Source: Amycolatopsis dendrobii (GTDB taxonomy: Bacteria; Actinomycetota; Actinomycetes; Mycobacteriales; Pseudonocardiaceae). From it: a stretch of DNA of 64,000 nucleotides. The stretch spans positions 1 through 64,000 of the forward strand of contig NZ_JACGZW010000003.1 in the NCBI RefSeq assembly GCF_014145675.1, written 5' to 3'. Both the position numbers and the translations under genes were made by a program. Each line of letters starts with the position of its first letter. Position 1 is the stretch's first letter. Shown piece after piece: positions 1-8,047 of this stretch. A model generated the notes under the pieces. It made no database searches and was not told where the DNA came from. It saw only the letters and a list, made by a program, of their open reading frames with translations.

Positions 1-38
1 GGGTTTTCCTTTCTTCGGGGTTCTTCGGGAAACGGGGG

Positions 39-1799
39 TCAGCGGAGCGCGCCGCTGATCGGGACGATGGTTCCGTCGGGGATCCACTGCCCGGCGTAGT
101 CGCGTGCGGCCTGCATGCCGGGCGCGTGCGGTTCGTTCGGGTACATCGGCATCGCGTTGACCTGCGCGGCCGCAAACAGCTGCACCTCGCCGTTCACCGC
201 TGTCCACTGTGGACCGAGCCAGGTCCGGAAACCGCCGAGCGACGGGCTTTCGCCGCCGAAGCTGTTGCCGACCGCCACCGCGTAGCTGACCGCTAGCTGA
301 TCGCGCGGGTCGAAGCGCAGCGGCATGGCCGCGCTGGCCACGGTGTTGACGATGGGTCCGTTGAGCAGCCACGGCGCGAGGTACAGGCCGAACTGGTGGG
401 TCGGCTTGAGCCGCTGCGATTCGGCGGCGCGGCTCATCGCGAGGTACCCGTCGCTCCAGCCGGAGACGACCACCAGCGCGGTGTCCGCGGCCGCGTCCGG
501 ACGCACCGGCAGCCCGACGCGCGCAGCGGTCTCGCGGACCAGTTGCGCGGCTTGCCCCCCACGCGGCGACTTGTCTTCGACCAACGTGATCGCCGACGGT
601 TTTCGCGACGCGAGGAATTCGACCAGCTTCACCAGCGAACCGCGGTCCTCCGGCGACAACGCGTCCGAGGGACAACTGGTGAGCACGTCGCGTTTTTCCG
701 CCACCAGACCGCCGAGCGCGGCTTCCGCGCATTCCGGCGCGTCGGCGTCCGACACCGCCGGGCCCGCCTCGGTGCCCGCGTCGACGTCGACCGTGGTGGT
801 CGCGTCGCCCTTGTGCACCACGAGAGTGCTGCGCCCGGGCGGAAGTTCGACCTCGGCCCAGCTGCCTTCCGCACCGGCACGCGCCGCCGCGGTGGTCACG
901 ATCCCGCCCTCGACGCCAGCCGACAGGTCCGTGCCCGCGCTCGCCGGGAAGTGCACGAGGTTGCGCCCGGGCCGCTGCGGGCTGACCAGCACCGGCACGG
1001 TCGCGCCGCCGACGGTCGCGTCCGCCAGCAGCGGCACTCCGGGCACCGGCAAAGGCGCTGGCTGTGGCACCGCGGCGAGCGCACTCCACGCGACGAAACC
1101 GAGTGCGACGCCGGCGACGCCGTAGCGGTAACCACGAGTGGAAGCGTTGCGGGACAACAAGATTGCTGACACCACGGTGACCGCTGCGGGCAGCAGGACC
1201 ACCACGATCAGCGAGATGCCGAACAGCGTTTCGTACAGTCGTCGGTCGAAGGCGACTCCGGAGACGCCGAGTTGCACGACGCCCGCGAGCGTCAACAGGC
1301 CGGCGAGGCTGACCGACAGCGGACCGACGCGCAACGGCGTCGACCGCCACTCCTCTACCGGCACCCACGCCGACAGCAGTGTCACGCCGAACCACAGTGC
1401 TGCCGAAGCGACGTACACAGTGTCGATGGCGAAGGAGATGCCCGTACCGTCGACAGAGGTCTCCAGCACCACGAGCACGACCAGCGCCAGCGAAGCCCAA
1501 CGGCCTGCCGAGGGCCACCGAAGCAGCACCGGCACCGCGAGCGCGAGGACGATGTGCACGATCAGCGCGACGAGGTTGACGTCGACCGTCGCCGCCGATA
1601 CCGCGGCCAGCACCGCCGAGCCGACCCCCAGTGCGCCAGTGGTGACCCACAGCTTGCGCGGCAGCGGACCGACGAGCGGACGCAGAATCCCGGTGCCGGC
1701 GAGGAACGCCGTTGCCAGCAGCAGTATCAGCCGCAGCACCAGCGCGGCACTGTCCACACCGGACGATCCGGTGGCGGCCGGAGTGACGTGGTGATCCAT
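39..1799 (-). CDS. CopD-like multi-spanning membrane protein with C-terminal extracytoplasmic domain
   Basis: This is a 586-residue protein. The first ~250 residues hold about seven or eight hydrophobic segments, including a stretch (ASAALWFGV, near residue 135) that resembles the core of CopD copper-resistance membrane domains. The remaining ~330 residues are soluble, with cysteines near residues 355 and 377, and end in a domain I recall as DUF6239 (low certainty). It starts 58 nt downstream of the exported SBP56-like gene, so the two are probably co-transcribed. The inferred role is a membrane partner of that protein, perhaps in copper handling or periplasmic redox chemistry. CopD membership rests on pattern resemblance only and no substrate can be read from the sequence. 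Confidence 0.6.
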   Translation of the reverse strand: MDHHVTPAATGSSGVDSAALVLRLILLLATAFLAGTGILRPLVGPLPRKLWVTTGALGVGSAVLAAVSAATVDVNLVALIVHIVLALAVPVLLRWPSAGRWASLALVVLVVLETSVDGTGISFAIDTVYVASAALWFGVTLLSAWVPVEEWRSTPLRVGPLSVSLAGLLTLAGVVQLGVSGVAFDRRLYETLFGISLIVVVLLPAAVTVVSAILLSRNASTRGYRYGVAGVALGFVAWSALAAVPQPAPLPVPGVPLLADATVGGATVPVLVSPQRPGRNLVHFPASAGTDLSAGVEGGIVTTAAARAGAEGSWAEVELPPGRSTLVVHKGDATTTVDVDAGTEAGPAVSDADAPECAEAALGGLVAEKRDVLTSCPSDALSPEDRGSLVKLVEFLASRKPSAITLVEDKSPRGGQAAQLVRETAARVGLPVRPDAAADTALVVVSGWSDGYLAMSRAAESQRLKPTHQFGLYLAPWLLNGPIVNTVASAAMPLRFDPRDQLAVSYAVAVGNSFGGESPSLGGFRTWLGPQWTAVNGEVQLFAAAQVNAMPMYPNEPHAPGMQAARDYAGQWIPDGTIVPISGALR

Positions 1800-1857
1800 G
1801 GAGACCTTCCGGGGAGAATCCCGGCGCGCGGACGGGCGTCCGCGCGCCGGGAACGAG

Positions 1858-3720
1858 TTACTTCACGTTCTGGTCGGCGACCACGAACAGCTCGGAGTGC
1901 GGCTTGGCGTTGCCGAAGTCCCCGTGCGGCCACGACTTCCGGTTGAAGTTGATGCCCACCTGGCCGGTGAACTCGTCGCGGAAGTTCTGATCGACCGCGA
2001 TCTTCCCGTCCGGAGCCAGGTTCAGCAGGTTGACCTTGTGGTCACCGTCCAAACCGGACCGGGCGACGAAGTAGTTCGACACCGCGATGTGCTGCGGCTG
2101 CTCGGTTTCGTGGTAGAGACCGTCCTGGCCGAGCGCGAGGTTGTCGTACGCGCCCCAGTGCGGGCCCGCCCCGGGAACGCCCGGGTTGATCGGCGCGGAG
2201 CCGACGACCGTCGGCAGGTCTCCCCCGCCGCCCTGCTGTGCCTTCTCCTTGGTGTCGACGCGGCCCTTGATGTCCTCGACCTTGTCGCCCGCCGCGACCA
2301 GCTTCTGGATGTCGAGCACGTACACGCCGCCGGTGGTGCCGGGGTCGTCCGGGCCGAGCGCGCCCTTCTGCCTGCCCTGCACCGCGTGGTACAGGAACCG
2401 GTCGTCCGGACTGGTCTGCAGCCAGCCGCCGTTGGAGCTGGCGCCGTTGGAGTCGTTCTGCGAGTAGATCGGCTTGCCCGCGGTGCCGTCGTCGAACACC
2501 TCGATCCAGTGCGGGTCCTTCGCCGTGATGTCCGGCGTGTAGAAGATCGCGCCGCCCTGCATCGTCTCGGCGAACGCGCCCTTGTGCCCGGGCTTGTTCG
2601 TCACCGTGGTCTCCATGACCGCGCGGCTTTCCGAGTGCAGCGGGTCCGCCGGATTCGCCCGGGGGCCGTCTTGCAGGTAGGACACCGCCTTCAGCTTCGG
2701 GTGATTGCGGTCGGAGATGTCCCAGGTGCGGATCGTCGGTCGGCGCAGATACGGCGACGGCTGCTTCACCGGGTCGAGAATGATGTTGCGCGGTTCGGCG
2801 TAGTCACTGGTGACGAGGGTGTTGAGATCCTCGCGCGCCTGGACGCCGTGCGGGTTCGCGCAGGACGGTTTGCCCAGCTGTGGCAGGTTGTCGCACAGCT
2901 TCGCGTTGTCGCCCTGCGGGGTCGCTGCCGGATTCTGCGACAGCACCTGCGCGTTCTGGTCGAAGTGCACGACCTCGCCCGGGCTGCCGGCGAAACCGTT
3001 GCCGATCTGCGTGGAGCCGTCCTGGTACGCGTACGGACCGGGCACGACCGGACCGCCCATGTACGTGCCGTACGCGGTGCCGTCCTTCAGCACCCAGTAC
3101 GCGTCGGGCACGGAACCGCCGAGCGTCTGCGTCGGCAGGCTGATGCCCTTGAGCTTCAGCTGCGGCAAGGCACTGACGTCGAACGCGTACGTCGCCGCGG
3201 CGAACAACGCACCGGCGTAGATCGTGTCGCCCTTGTGCCACACGTACTGCATGTGGTGCGGCTCGTTCTCGACCAGCGGCCCGACGGTCGCAGTGTTCAC
3301 CACCTTGCCGTACGTCGGCGAGCCCTGCGTCGCGTCGATCACCGCGAGGAAATCGGGACCGGGCAGGGCATTCTTGATTTTGCCGAGACCGCCGCCGAGC
3401 GAACCCGGCAGGTTCTTGACGTCCTTCACCGCGGTGTCGGCGATGTTCTCGTCGCCGGCCCAGACCAGCAGCCACTTCTTCGGCGTGCCGTCCGCGGAAC
3501 GCGCTTGCGCCGCGAGGTCTTTGCTCACCAGGTGGTTCTGCACCCAGTACTGCTTGCCGTCGGACGCGGTTTTGGCGTCGGTGACCACCTGGACGTCGGC
3601 GTAGGCGCTGGTGCTGGACCCGGTGTAGGTCACCGCGCCGATCGCGAGCGCGACCGCGCCGGCGACGGTCAGCGCTTTCCGCCATCGGGGCGGGGCGCCC
3701 GAGGAGGAGCTGAATCGCAT
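1858..3720 (-). CDS. Exported SBP56 / methanethiol-oxidase-like beta-propeller protein
   Basis: This is a 620-residue protein. The ATG at 3720 is chosen because GGGAG lies 7 nt upstream; longer ORFs upstream lack this. A basic N-terminus, a hydrophobic core and a cleavage-like site SAYA/D near residue 41 indicate Sec export. The mature part follows the selenium-binding protein 56 layout: PDFLAVIDATQGSPTYG followed by NEPHHMQ, a PHGV motif, SPDDRFLYHAV and a C-terminal PHGD/PHSE segment. In SBP56 enzymes the paired histidines and later histidines bind copper and oxidise methanethiol. Known members are mostly cytosolic, so an exported one is unusual. It lies immediately upstream of the CopD-like membrane gene. 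Family membership is likely; the reaction is inferred. Confidence 0.65.
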   Translation of the reverse strand: MRFSSSSGAPPRWRKALTVAGAVALAIGAVTYTGSSTSAYADVQVVTDAKTASDGKQYWVQNHLVSKDLAAQARSADGTPKKWLLVWAGDENIADTAVKDVKNLPGSLGGGLGKIKNALPGPDFLAVIDATQGSPTYGKVVNTATVGPLVENEPHHMQYVWHKGDTIYAGALFAAATYAFDVSALPQLKLKGISLPTQTLGGSVPDAYWVLKDGTAYGTYMGGPVVPGPYAYQDGSTQIGNGFAGSPGEVVHFDQNAQVLSQNPAATPQGDNAKLCDNLPQLGKPSCANPHGVQAREDLNTLVTSDYAEPRNIILDPVKQPSPYLRRPTIRTWDISDRNHPKLKAVSYLQDGPRANPADPLHSESRAVMETTVTNKPGHKGAFAETMQGGAIFYTPDITAKDPHWIEVFDDGTAGKPIYSQNDSNGASSNGGWLQTSPDDRFLYHAVQGRQKGALGPDDPGTTGGVYVLDIQKLVAAGDKVEDIKGRVDTKEKAQQGGGGDLPTVVGSAPINPGVPGAGPHWGAYDNLALGQDGLYHETEQPQHIAVSNYFVARSGLDGDHKVNLLNLAPDGKIAVDQNFRDEFTGQVGINFNRKSWPHGDFGNAKPHSELFVVADQNVK

Positions 3721-4199
3721 TGTGTCTCCCTGTTTGTGTTCCCGTGAAGCGCCCGCGAAGGCACTTCTTTCCCCGTTCTGCGGGCAGCACGGAACCCGCC
3801 CGGAACGCGGAAAGCGTTTATCCCCTCGGGCAGCCAAAACCCGTTGCGGGGCAAGAGAAATCAGCCAGCCGAACGCGGCCGGGAGAAAAGTCAGGAATTC
3901 CTACACAGCGCGCTGGCCTGCTGCCGCAGATCAACGTGCAGGCGCCACACCAGGGCAACCGGAAAGGACATGCGCGAAATACTCTGGCGAACCGCACGCA
4001 CTGTCAATGCGGTGATCAATCGTGAGAACATCGACCGAAGGGGTGAATATCCCACGAACTGGGCCGACTTGCCCGCCTCTCGCGCCGCACCCGCCGCGAG
4101 CAGCGGCGCTGACCTGCGATGCTCCGTTCGGCCCACAGTATGTTCGGCGCTTCGGCGTCCGGGACGGGTCCGTTCGCCCGATATGTTCGTTAGCTTTTC
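3721..4199. other. Intergenic region without a recognised gene
   Basis: About 480 nt separate the leftward SBP56-like gene from the rightward cassette block. I see no coding signal with family resemblance, no tRNA and no clear terminator. It should contain the leftward promoter of the SBP56-like gene and the rightward promoter of the next unit. No promoter hexamers could be assigned with confidence. Confidence 0.4.
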
Positions 4200-4340
4200 G
4201 TGACCAAATCCCGGGAACTCTCGCTCCTTCGCCGCCGACCGGGCCGCGGCCCGAAGGCGCGAACCGACACGAAACGGCATAATCCGCTCCGGGGCCGAGG
4301 CCCCGAAGAAACCCGCGACAACCTCGACTTGGGCGAATAG
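4200..4340 (+). pseudogene. Possible 3' remnant of a WxG cassette gene
   Basis: A frame open from GTG 4200 ends in TAG at 4338-4340, directly before the membrane-protein ATG at 4341. Its last residues read GPEETRDNLDLGE. The large WxG protein in the next cassette ends GPHSEDDTRENLDM, also directly before a paralogous membrane protein. The match covers only about the last dozen residues; upstream the frame shows no resemblance. The simplest reading is the degraded tail of a lost WxG gene, left when the front of this cassette was deleted. A chance match cannot be excluded because the segment is short. Confidence 0.4.
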
Positions 4341-5888
4341 ATGGCGGAACCGCTTCCCTGGTACATCGTTCTCGGCTACCTGACCGCGTTCGTCCTGCTC
4401 TGGATCGCAGGCCGGGCCGAGGGCGGCGGCACGGCCACCTCGGCGATCAGCAACATCGCCTGCGGCCTCGTTTTCCTCGGCACGACGCTGACCTGGTTCA
4501 CCGTGAGCATGGAAGTCCGCGCGCCGCTGGCGGTGTGGATCGCGCTGCCGGTGGCGTTCGTCGCCTTCGTGCTCTGGCAATCCTGGCGGCAACGAGATTC
4601 GCTCCGCCGCCTCGGCGCCACGAACGAAGCGACCTTCGGGGTGCTGCCGAAGCGCGGCCGCACCGTGCCGTTCGACCAGCAGGACAGCCTGTCGCTGCGG
4701 CGAGTCCTCGAACTCGAGCACCAGGGCCACCGGCTGCTCGGCGTCGAATACCCGCTCACCGAGCCGGATTCGGCCACCAGCCGGGTCACCGACCGCATCG
4801 GCGGCCTCTACTCGATGATCGAACTGCGGATCCCCGCCAGCCCGACGCTGCTGATCACGCCGAAGGTCGGCGCGTTCGAACCGGACTACACCACCCCGTT
4901 CGAGGACGCCCGGATCACCCGCATTCAGGTCGGCACCCCGAAACCGTCGTCGAAGCCGTCCGAGCAACCGCGGGAGTTCCTGGCCGAGGAGCTGCGCAAG
5001 GTCGCGGTGGACCCGGAATTCGACCGGCGTTTCGAGGTCGCTACCGAGGATCCGGAGTTCGCCGCCAAGGTGCTCACCCCGGAAGTGCGCGAGATGATCC
5101 TCAACGACCTGTGGTTCCGGGTCCACGAGGTCGTGTTCGACCACGACGCGCTCTGGACCGCGGAAGCCGACGGGCTGAACGAAGACCGGCTGCTCGGCAA
5201 CGCCCGCCATCTCGCGATCTTCGCCGCGGCGGTGACGTCGAACCTCTGGCCCGGCACCGAGTTCTCCCGAGTGGCCGCCCGCGCCGAAACCGGCTACGAC
5301 CTGTGGTTCGGCCAGCGCCGCGGATTCGTGCGGAACCGCGTGAACCGCTACCGCGAGTCGATGGACCGGCAACCGCTCTCGCCGACGACGGTGCTGACGC
5401 GCTCGCTGCTCGCCGCGGCCATGGTGGTGGGCGGTCTGCTGCCGATCGCCAATGGCGTTGCCGCGGCCGCCGGTCTCGCCGGCGAAGTCCAGCTCACCGT
5501 CGTCGATTCCACCGCGGGCGATCGCGGCCGCTCCTGCGGCGGGCTCAACCGCACCCAGATCTGCGACAGCCAGTCCCCCGCGGTTCGCGGCACCTACCAG
5601 GACGGCGGCCAGACCCACGAGGTCGTCACCACCTGGCATCTCGGCAGGTTGCCCGAACGCGGCGACGTCATCCCGGTGCGGATCGGGCCGATCTGGTGGA
5701 ACACGGTCTTCCAGAACAACGACGCCGTCGCTTCGACCATTCTCTTCGCGTTGGTCCCGGTCGCAGCGGGTCTGCTGTTCTTCAAGATGATCTTCCGCCC
5801 GAGGGAGCCCCGGCGGGTGCGGATCCTGCGCGGGACCAGGGAATCCCAGCAGGGCGGTCTCGGCCAGCCCTCGGCTCGACCACACTGA
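4341..5888 (+). CDS. Membrane protein of type VII-associated cassette A
   Basis: This is a 515-residue protein with about three N-terminal membrane segments (within residues 7-80), a large soluble middle region (~85-355), and two C-terminal membrane segments flanking a ~75-residue domain (~380-455) that resembles DUF3592. That domain contains cysteines in SCGG and QICD. The middle region carries a block shared with the gene at 8048: EFDRRFEV, DPEFA, LTPEVRE, RVHEVVFD and GLNEDR. The ATG sits directly after the stop of a probable WxG gene remnant. Paralogues at 8048 and 12371 each follow a WxG gene, which ties this protein to the cassette. Its function is unknown; a membrane anchor, receptor or immunity role are all possible. 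Confidence 0.7.
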   Translation: MAEPLPWYIVLGYLTAFVLLWIAGRAEGGGTATSAISNIACGLVFLGTTLTWFTVSMEVRAPLAVWIALPVAFVAFVLWQSWRQRDSLRRLGATNEATFGVLPKRGRTVPFDQQDSLSLRRVLELEHQGHRLLGVEYPLTEPDSATSRVTDRIGGLYSMIELRIPASPTLLITPKVGAFEPDYTTPFEDARITRIQVGTPKPSSKPSEQPREFLAEELRKVAVDPEFDRRFEVATEDPEFAAKVLTPEVREMILNDLWFRVHEVVFDHDALWTAEADGLNEDRLLGNARHLAIFAAAVTSNLWPGTEFSRVAARAETGYDLWFGQRRGFVRNRVNRYRESMDRQPLSPTTVLTRSLLAAAMVVGGLLPIANGVAAAAGLAGEVQLTVVDSTAGDRGRSCGGLNRTQICDSQSPAVRGTYQDGGQTHEVVTTWHLGRLPERGDVIPVRIGPIWWNTVFQNNDAVASTILFALVPVAAGLLFFKMIFRPREPRRVRILRGTRESQQGGLGQPSARPH

Positions 5889-5968
5889 TCGGTCGGATTC
5901 ACAGCATCAACCAGACCTAACCGGCATAATCCGCACATCAGGTGAAACGCAGGGAAGAGGTGACTGCC

Positions 5969-6550
5969 GTGTCGGCAGGGATGGAGCAGCTCCTCGCGGA
6001 GTTCGAGAAGTTCCAGACGAGGATCAAGCAAGCCGAAGCGCAGTTCGCGAAGGTCGGCGACATGCAGGAAGAGCTCGAGGCCCTCGAAGCCTCGGTGACG
6101 TCGGCGGACCGCTCAGTCACCGTTGTGGCGGGTCCGAGCGGTTCGGTCAAGGACCTCCGGCTCACCCCGGACGCGCTCCGGCAGCAGCCTGACGCGCTGG
6201 CCGCCTCGATCCTGACGACCCTGCACCAGGCCGTCGCCGAATCGGCGCGCAAGCAGGCGGGCATCGTGGACGAGCACGTGGGCACCTCCTTCGGCCTGAA
6301 TGTGTCCGAACAGGTCCTCGAAGCCCAAGCGGCCGGTTTGGGAACCACCGTCGAGGAACTGGAGTCCAACCTGCCGGAGGAGCAGTCGCAGCAGGCAGCG
6401 CCAGTCAGGGACGACGAGGACTTCGCGAATAACGACCTGCTTCGCGACGAGCCCCGGGCGCCTCAGCCGCCTCAGCCGGCACCGCCGTCGGCGTCGGCGG
6501 GCGACCAGTTCCTCAAGAACTTGTTCAACGACGAGGAGGACCACCGGTGA
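5969..6550 (+). CDS. YbaB/EbfC-like protein with proline-rich linker and conserved C-terminal peptide (cassette B)
   Basis: The GTG at 5969 is preferred over the in-frame GTG at 5942. GAGGTG lies 6 nt upstream, and the paralogue at 10381 then aligns from its first residue. The 193-residue product has a YbaB/EbfC-type N-terminal part (~1-115) with an early helix, MQEELEALEA and TVVAGPSGSVKDL. YbaB/EbfC proteins are small dimeric nucleoid-associated proteins, but longer variants beside type VII genes are common in Actinobacteria and their role there is unclear. Residues ~150-177 are rich in Pro/Glu/Gln and the end reads DQFLKNLFNDEEDHR, nearly identical in the paralogue. The stop overlaps the next start by 4 nt (GTGA), indicating translational coupling. 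Confidence 0.75.
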   Translation: MSAGMEQLLAEFEKFQTRIKQAEAQFAKVGDMQEELEALEASVTSADRSVTVVAGPSGSVKDLRLTPDALRQQPDALAASILTTLHQAVAESARKQAGIVDEHVGTSFGLNVSEQVLEAQAAGLGTTVEELESNLPEEQSQQAAPVRDDEDFANNDLLRDEPRAPQPPQPAPPSASAGDQFLKNLFNDEEDHR

Positions 6551-6867
6551 CCCACAGCGTCGTAACGACCGCGATCACGAAGTATTCGACCGGGCTCGAT
6601 CACTACAAGAGCGAGGCAGGCAAGTTCGGCAACCTCGTGAGCCAGGCTGACGTGGGCGACAAGTCGTGGGGCCTGATCGGGTTGATCGCCAAGCAGACCT
6701 ACACGGGCAAGCTCGACGAGTTGAAGCAGCTGCTCGAAGCCATGAAGAGCGGCGTCGAGGCGTTCCAGGGAAAGCTCGACAAAGCTGCGGAGATCTACGA
6801 CGGACACGAGAAGGACGCCGTCATGACCTTCGGCAAGTTCGACGCGAAGATCGACGGACCGCTCTGA
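6547..6867 (+). CDS. EspC-like small type VII secretion-associated protein (cassette B)
   Basis: This 106-residue, mostly helical protein has the layout of the EspC family of ESX-associated proteins: a central SWGLIGL turn between helices and a Y-x(3)-E/D-type ending (IYDGHEKD). It shares SQADVGDxSWG with the paralogue at 10962. Its GTG overlaps the stop of the EbfC-like gene and a WxG gene follows 16 nt later. EspC-family proteins are secreted by, or help assemble, type VII machines; by analogy this may be co-secreted with the next protein. No ESX core genes are in the window, so any secretion machine must be encoded elsewhere. Confidence 0.7.
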   Translation: MTHSVVTTAITKYSTGLDHYKSEAGKFGNLVSQADVGDKSWGLIGLIAKQTYTGKLDELKQLLEAMKSGVEAFQGKLDKAAEIYDGHEKDAVMTFGKFDAKIDGPL

Positions 6868-6883
6868 GCGGCAGGGGGAACTC

Positions 6884-8038
6884 ATGGGACAGGACAGCGT
6901 CGCCGACAAGGTAAAGGTCGAGCACGAAGACGGGTTGGGTCACAACGTCGAAGAGGCGTTCAAAAAGACACCGTTCGTCGGCAAGGGCTACAGCACTATC
7001 TCGGGTGCCGCTAAGAACTTCGGCACAGCAGAGGACGTCGGCGACGTCGCCGCGGCCAGCGGACAGCTGTTGCAAGAGGGCGCGGGTTTCGTCGCCGGAG
7101 CGGCCGCGGACGCGGTGAGCTTCGCGCTCGACCCGGTCGGCTGGCTGGTCAGCAACGGGCTGAACATGCTGATCGAACTGATTCAGCCATTGCAGGATGC
7201 TCTGCACTTCGTGACCGGCGACGGCCCCGCGCTCAAGGAGGCCTCCGGCAACTTCAACGAGATCGGCAAGGGCTTCGTGACTTTGGCCGACGATTTCGTC
7301 AAGAATGGCGACGAAGCGCTCAAGGACTGGCAGGGCGAGGGCGGCGAGGCCGCGAAGAAGGCGCTTGCCCAGTTCTCCGAAGGCATCAAGGGCATCGGCT
7401 CCAGCGCCGGCGCGGTCGCCGAGACCTTGCAGATGTGGTCGATGGTGATGACCGTCATCGAAGAGGTCGTCAAGGCGATCATCTCCGAACTTGTCAGCTG
7501 GCTGATCTACCTGTGGCTGCCCGCGCTCGCCGCCTCCATCGTCAGCCTCGGCTCGTCGGTCGCGGCCGCGATGACCGCGTCCGTCGCCAAGGTCGCCAGC
7601 GTGATCGGCAAGGTCACCAAGCACCTCGGCAAGCTTGGCAAACTGCTCGACAAGTTCATCGCGTTCCTCGGCAAATGGACCGATGACATGATCAAGCAGG
7701 GCTCGAAGCTCAGCGCGGGCGGAACGATGATCAAGCCGGGCGAGCAGAAGGCGATCACGGGGATCCTCGGCAAGTCCGAGAGCCTCGGCACCAGGCTGAA
7801 GGCGACCGGCGAGGAGGCCCTCGGCGTGCTCAAGAACGCGCCGGGCGAGGCGTTCAAACAGACGTTCGGCGCGAACCCGGCCGACTTCAAAAAGGGCTCC
7901 GCTTACGTGGGCAAGGGCATCTACGACATCGCCGACAAGACAATCAGTAATTCCCGCGACTTCCACAAGTCAGGAGAAGCCCTCGGCAAAGCAGGACCGC
8001 ACTCCGAGGACGACACTCGCGAAAATCTCGACATGTAA
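6884..8038 (+). CDS. Large WxG-motif helical protein, putative type VII substrate (cassette B)
   Basis: This is a 384-residue, mostly helical protein. A block around residues 80-120 (DPVGWLVSNGLN, PLQDALHFVTGDGPAL) precedes a WxG turn at W149-Q-G, typical of large actinobacterial WXG100-like proteins. A strongly hydrophobic stretch (~195-230, SWLIYLWLPALAAS) could enter a membrane. The C-terminal ~150 residues are basic and differ from the paralogue at 11306. The start has GGGGGA upstream. It lies between an EspC-like gene and the membrane gene, to which it is separated by 9 nt. No toxin active site is recognised. A secreted effector or a structural/pore component are both possible. Confidence 0.7.
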   Translation: MGQDSVADKVKVEHEDGLGHNVEEAFKKTPFVGKGYSTISGAAKNFGTAEDVGDVAAASGQLLQEGAGFVAGAAADAVSFALDPVGWLVSNGLNMLIELIQPLQDALHFVTGDGPALKEASGNFNEIGKGFVTLADDFVKNGDEALKDWQGEGGEAAKKALAQFSEGIKGIGSSAGAVAETLQMWSMVMTVIEEVVKAIISELVSWLIYLWLPALAASIVSLGSSVAAAMTASVAKVASVIGKVTKHLGKLGKLLDKFIAFLGKWTDDMIKQGSKLSAGGTMIKPGEQKAITGILGKSESLGTRLKATGEEALGVLKNAPGEAFKQTFGANPADFKKGSAYVGKGIYDIADKTISNSRDFHKSGEALGKAGPHSEDDTRENLDM

Positions 8039-8047
8039 GGTCGCCGC

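Noticed and set aside
1798..3747. Plus-strand 649-residue frame opposite the SBP56-like gene
   Set aside because: It is an antisense shadow. The minus-strand product has a signal peptide, ribosome site and family motifs.
3891..5885. Minus-strand 664-residue frame opposite the cassette A membrane gene
   Set aside because: It has Arg/Glu/His-rich shadow composition, while the plus strand encodes a protein with a full-length paralogue at 8048.
5942..5968. Earlier GTG start for the first EbfC-like gene
   Set aside because: It would add nine residues with no counterpart in the paralogue and would place the ribosome site inside the coding sequence.
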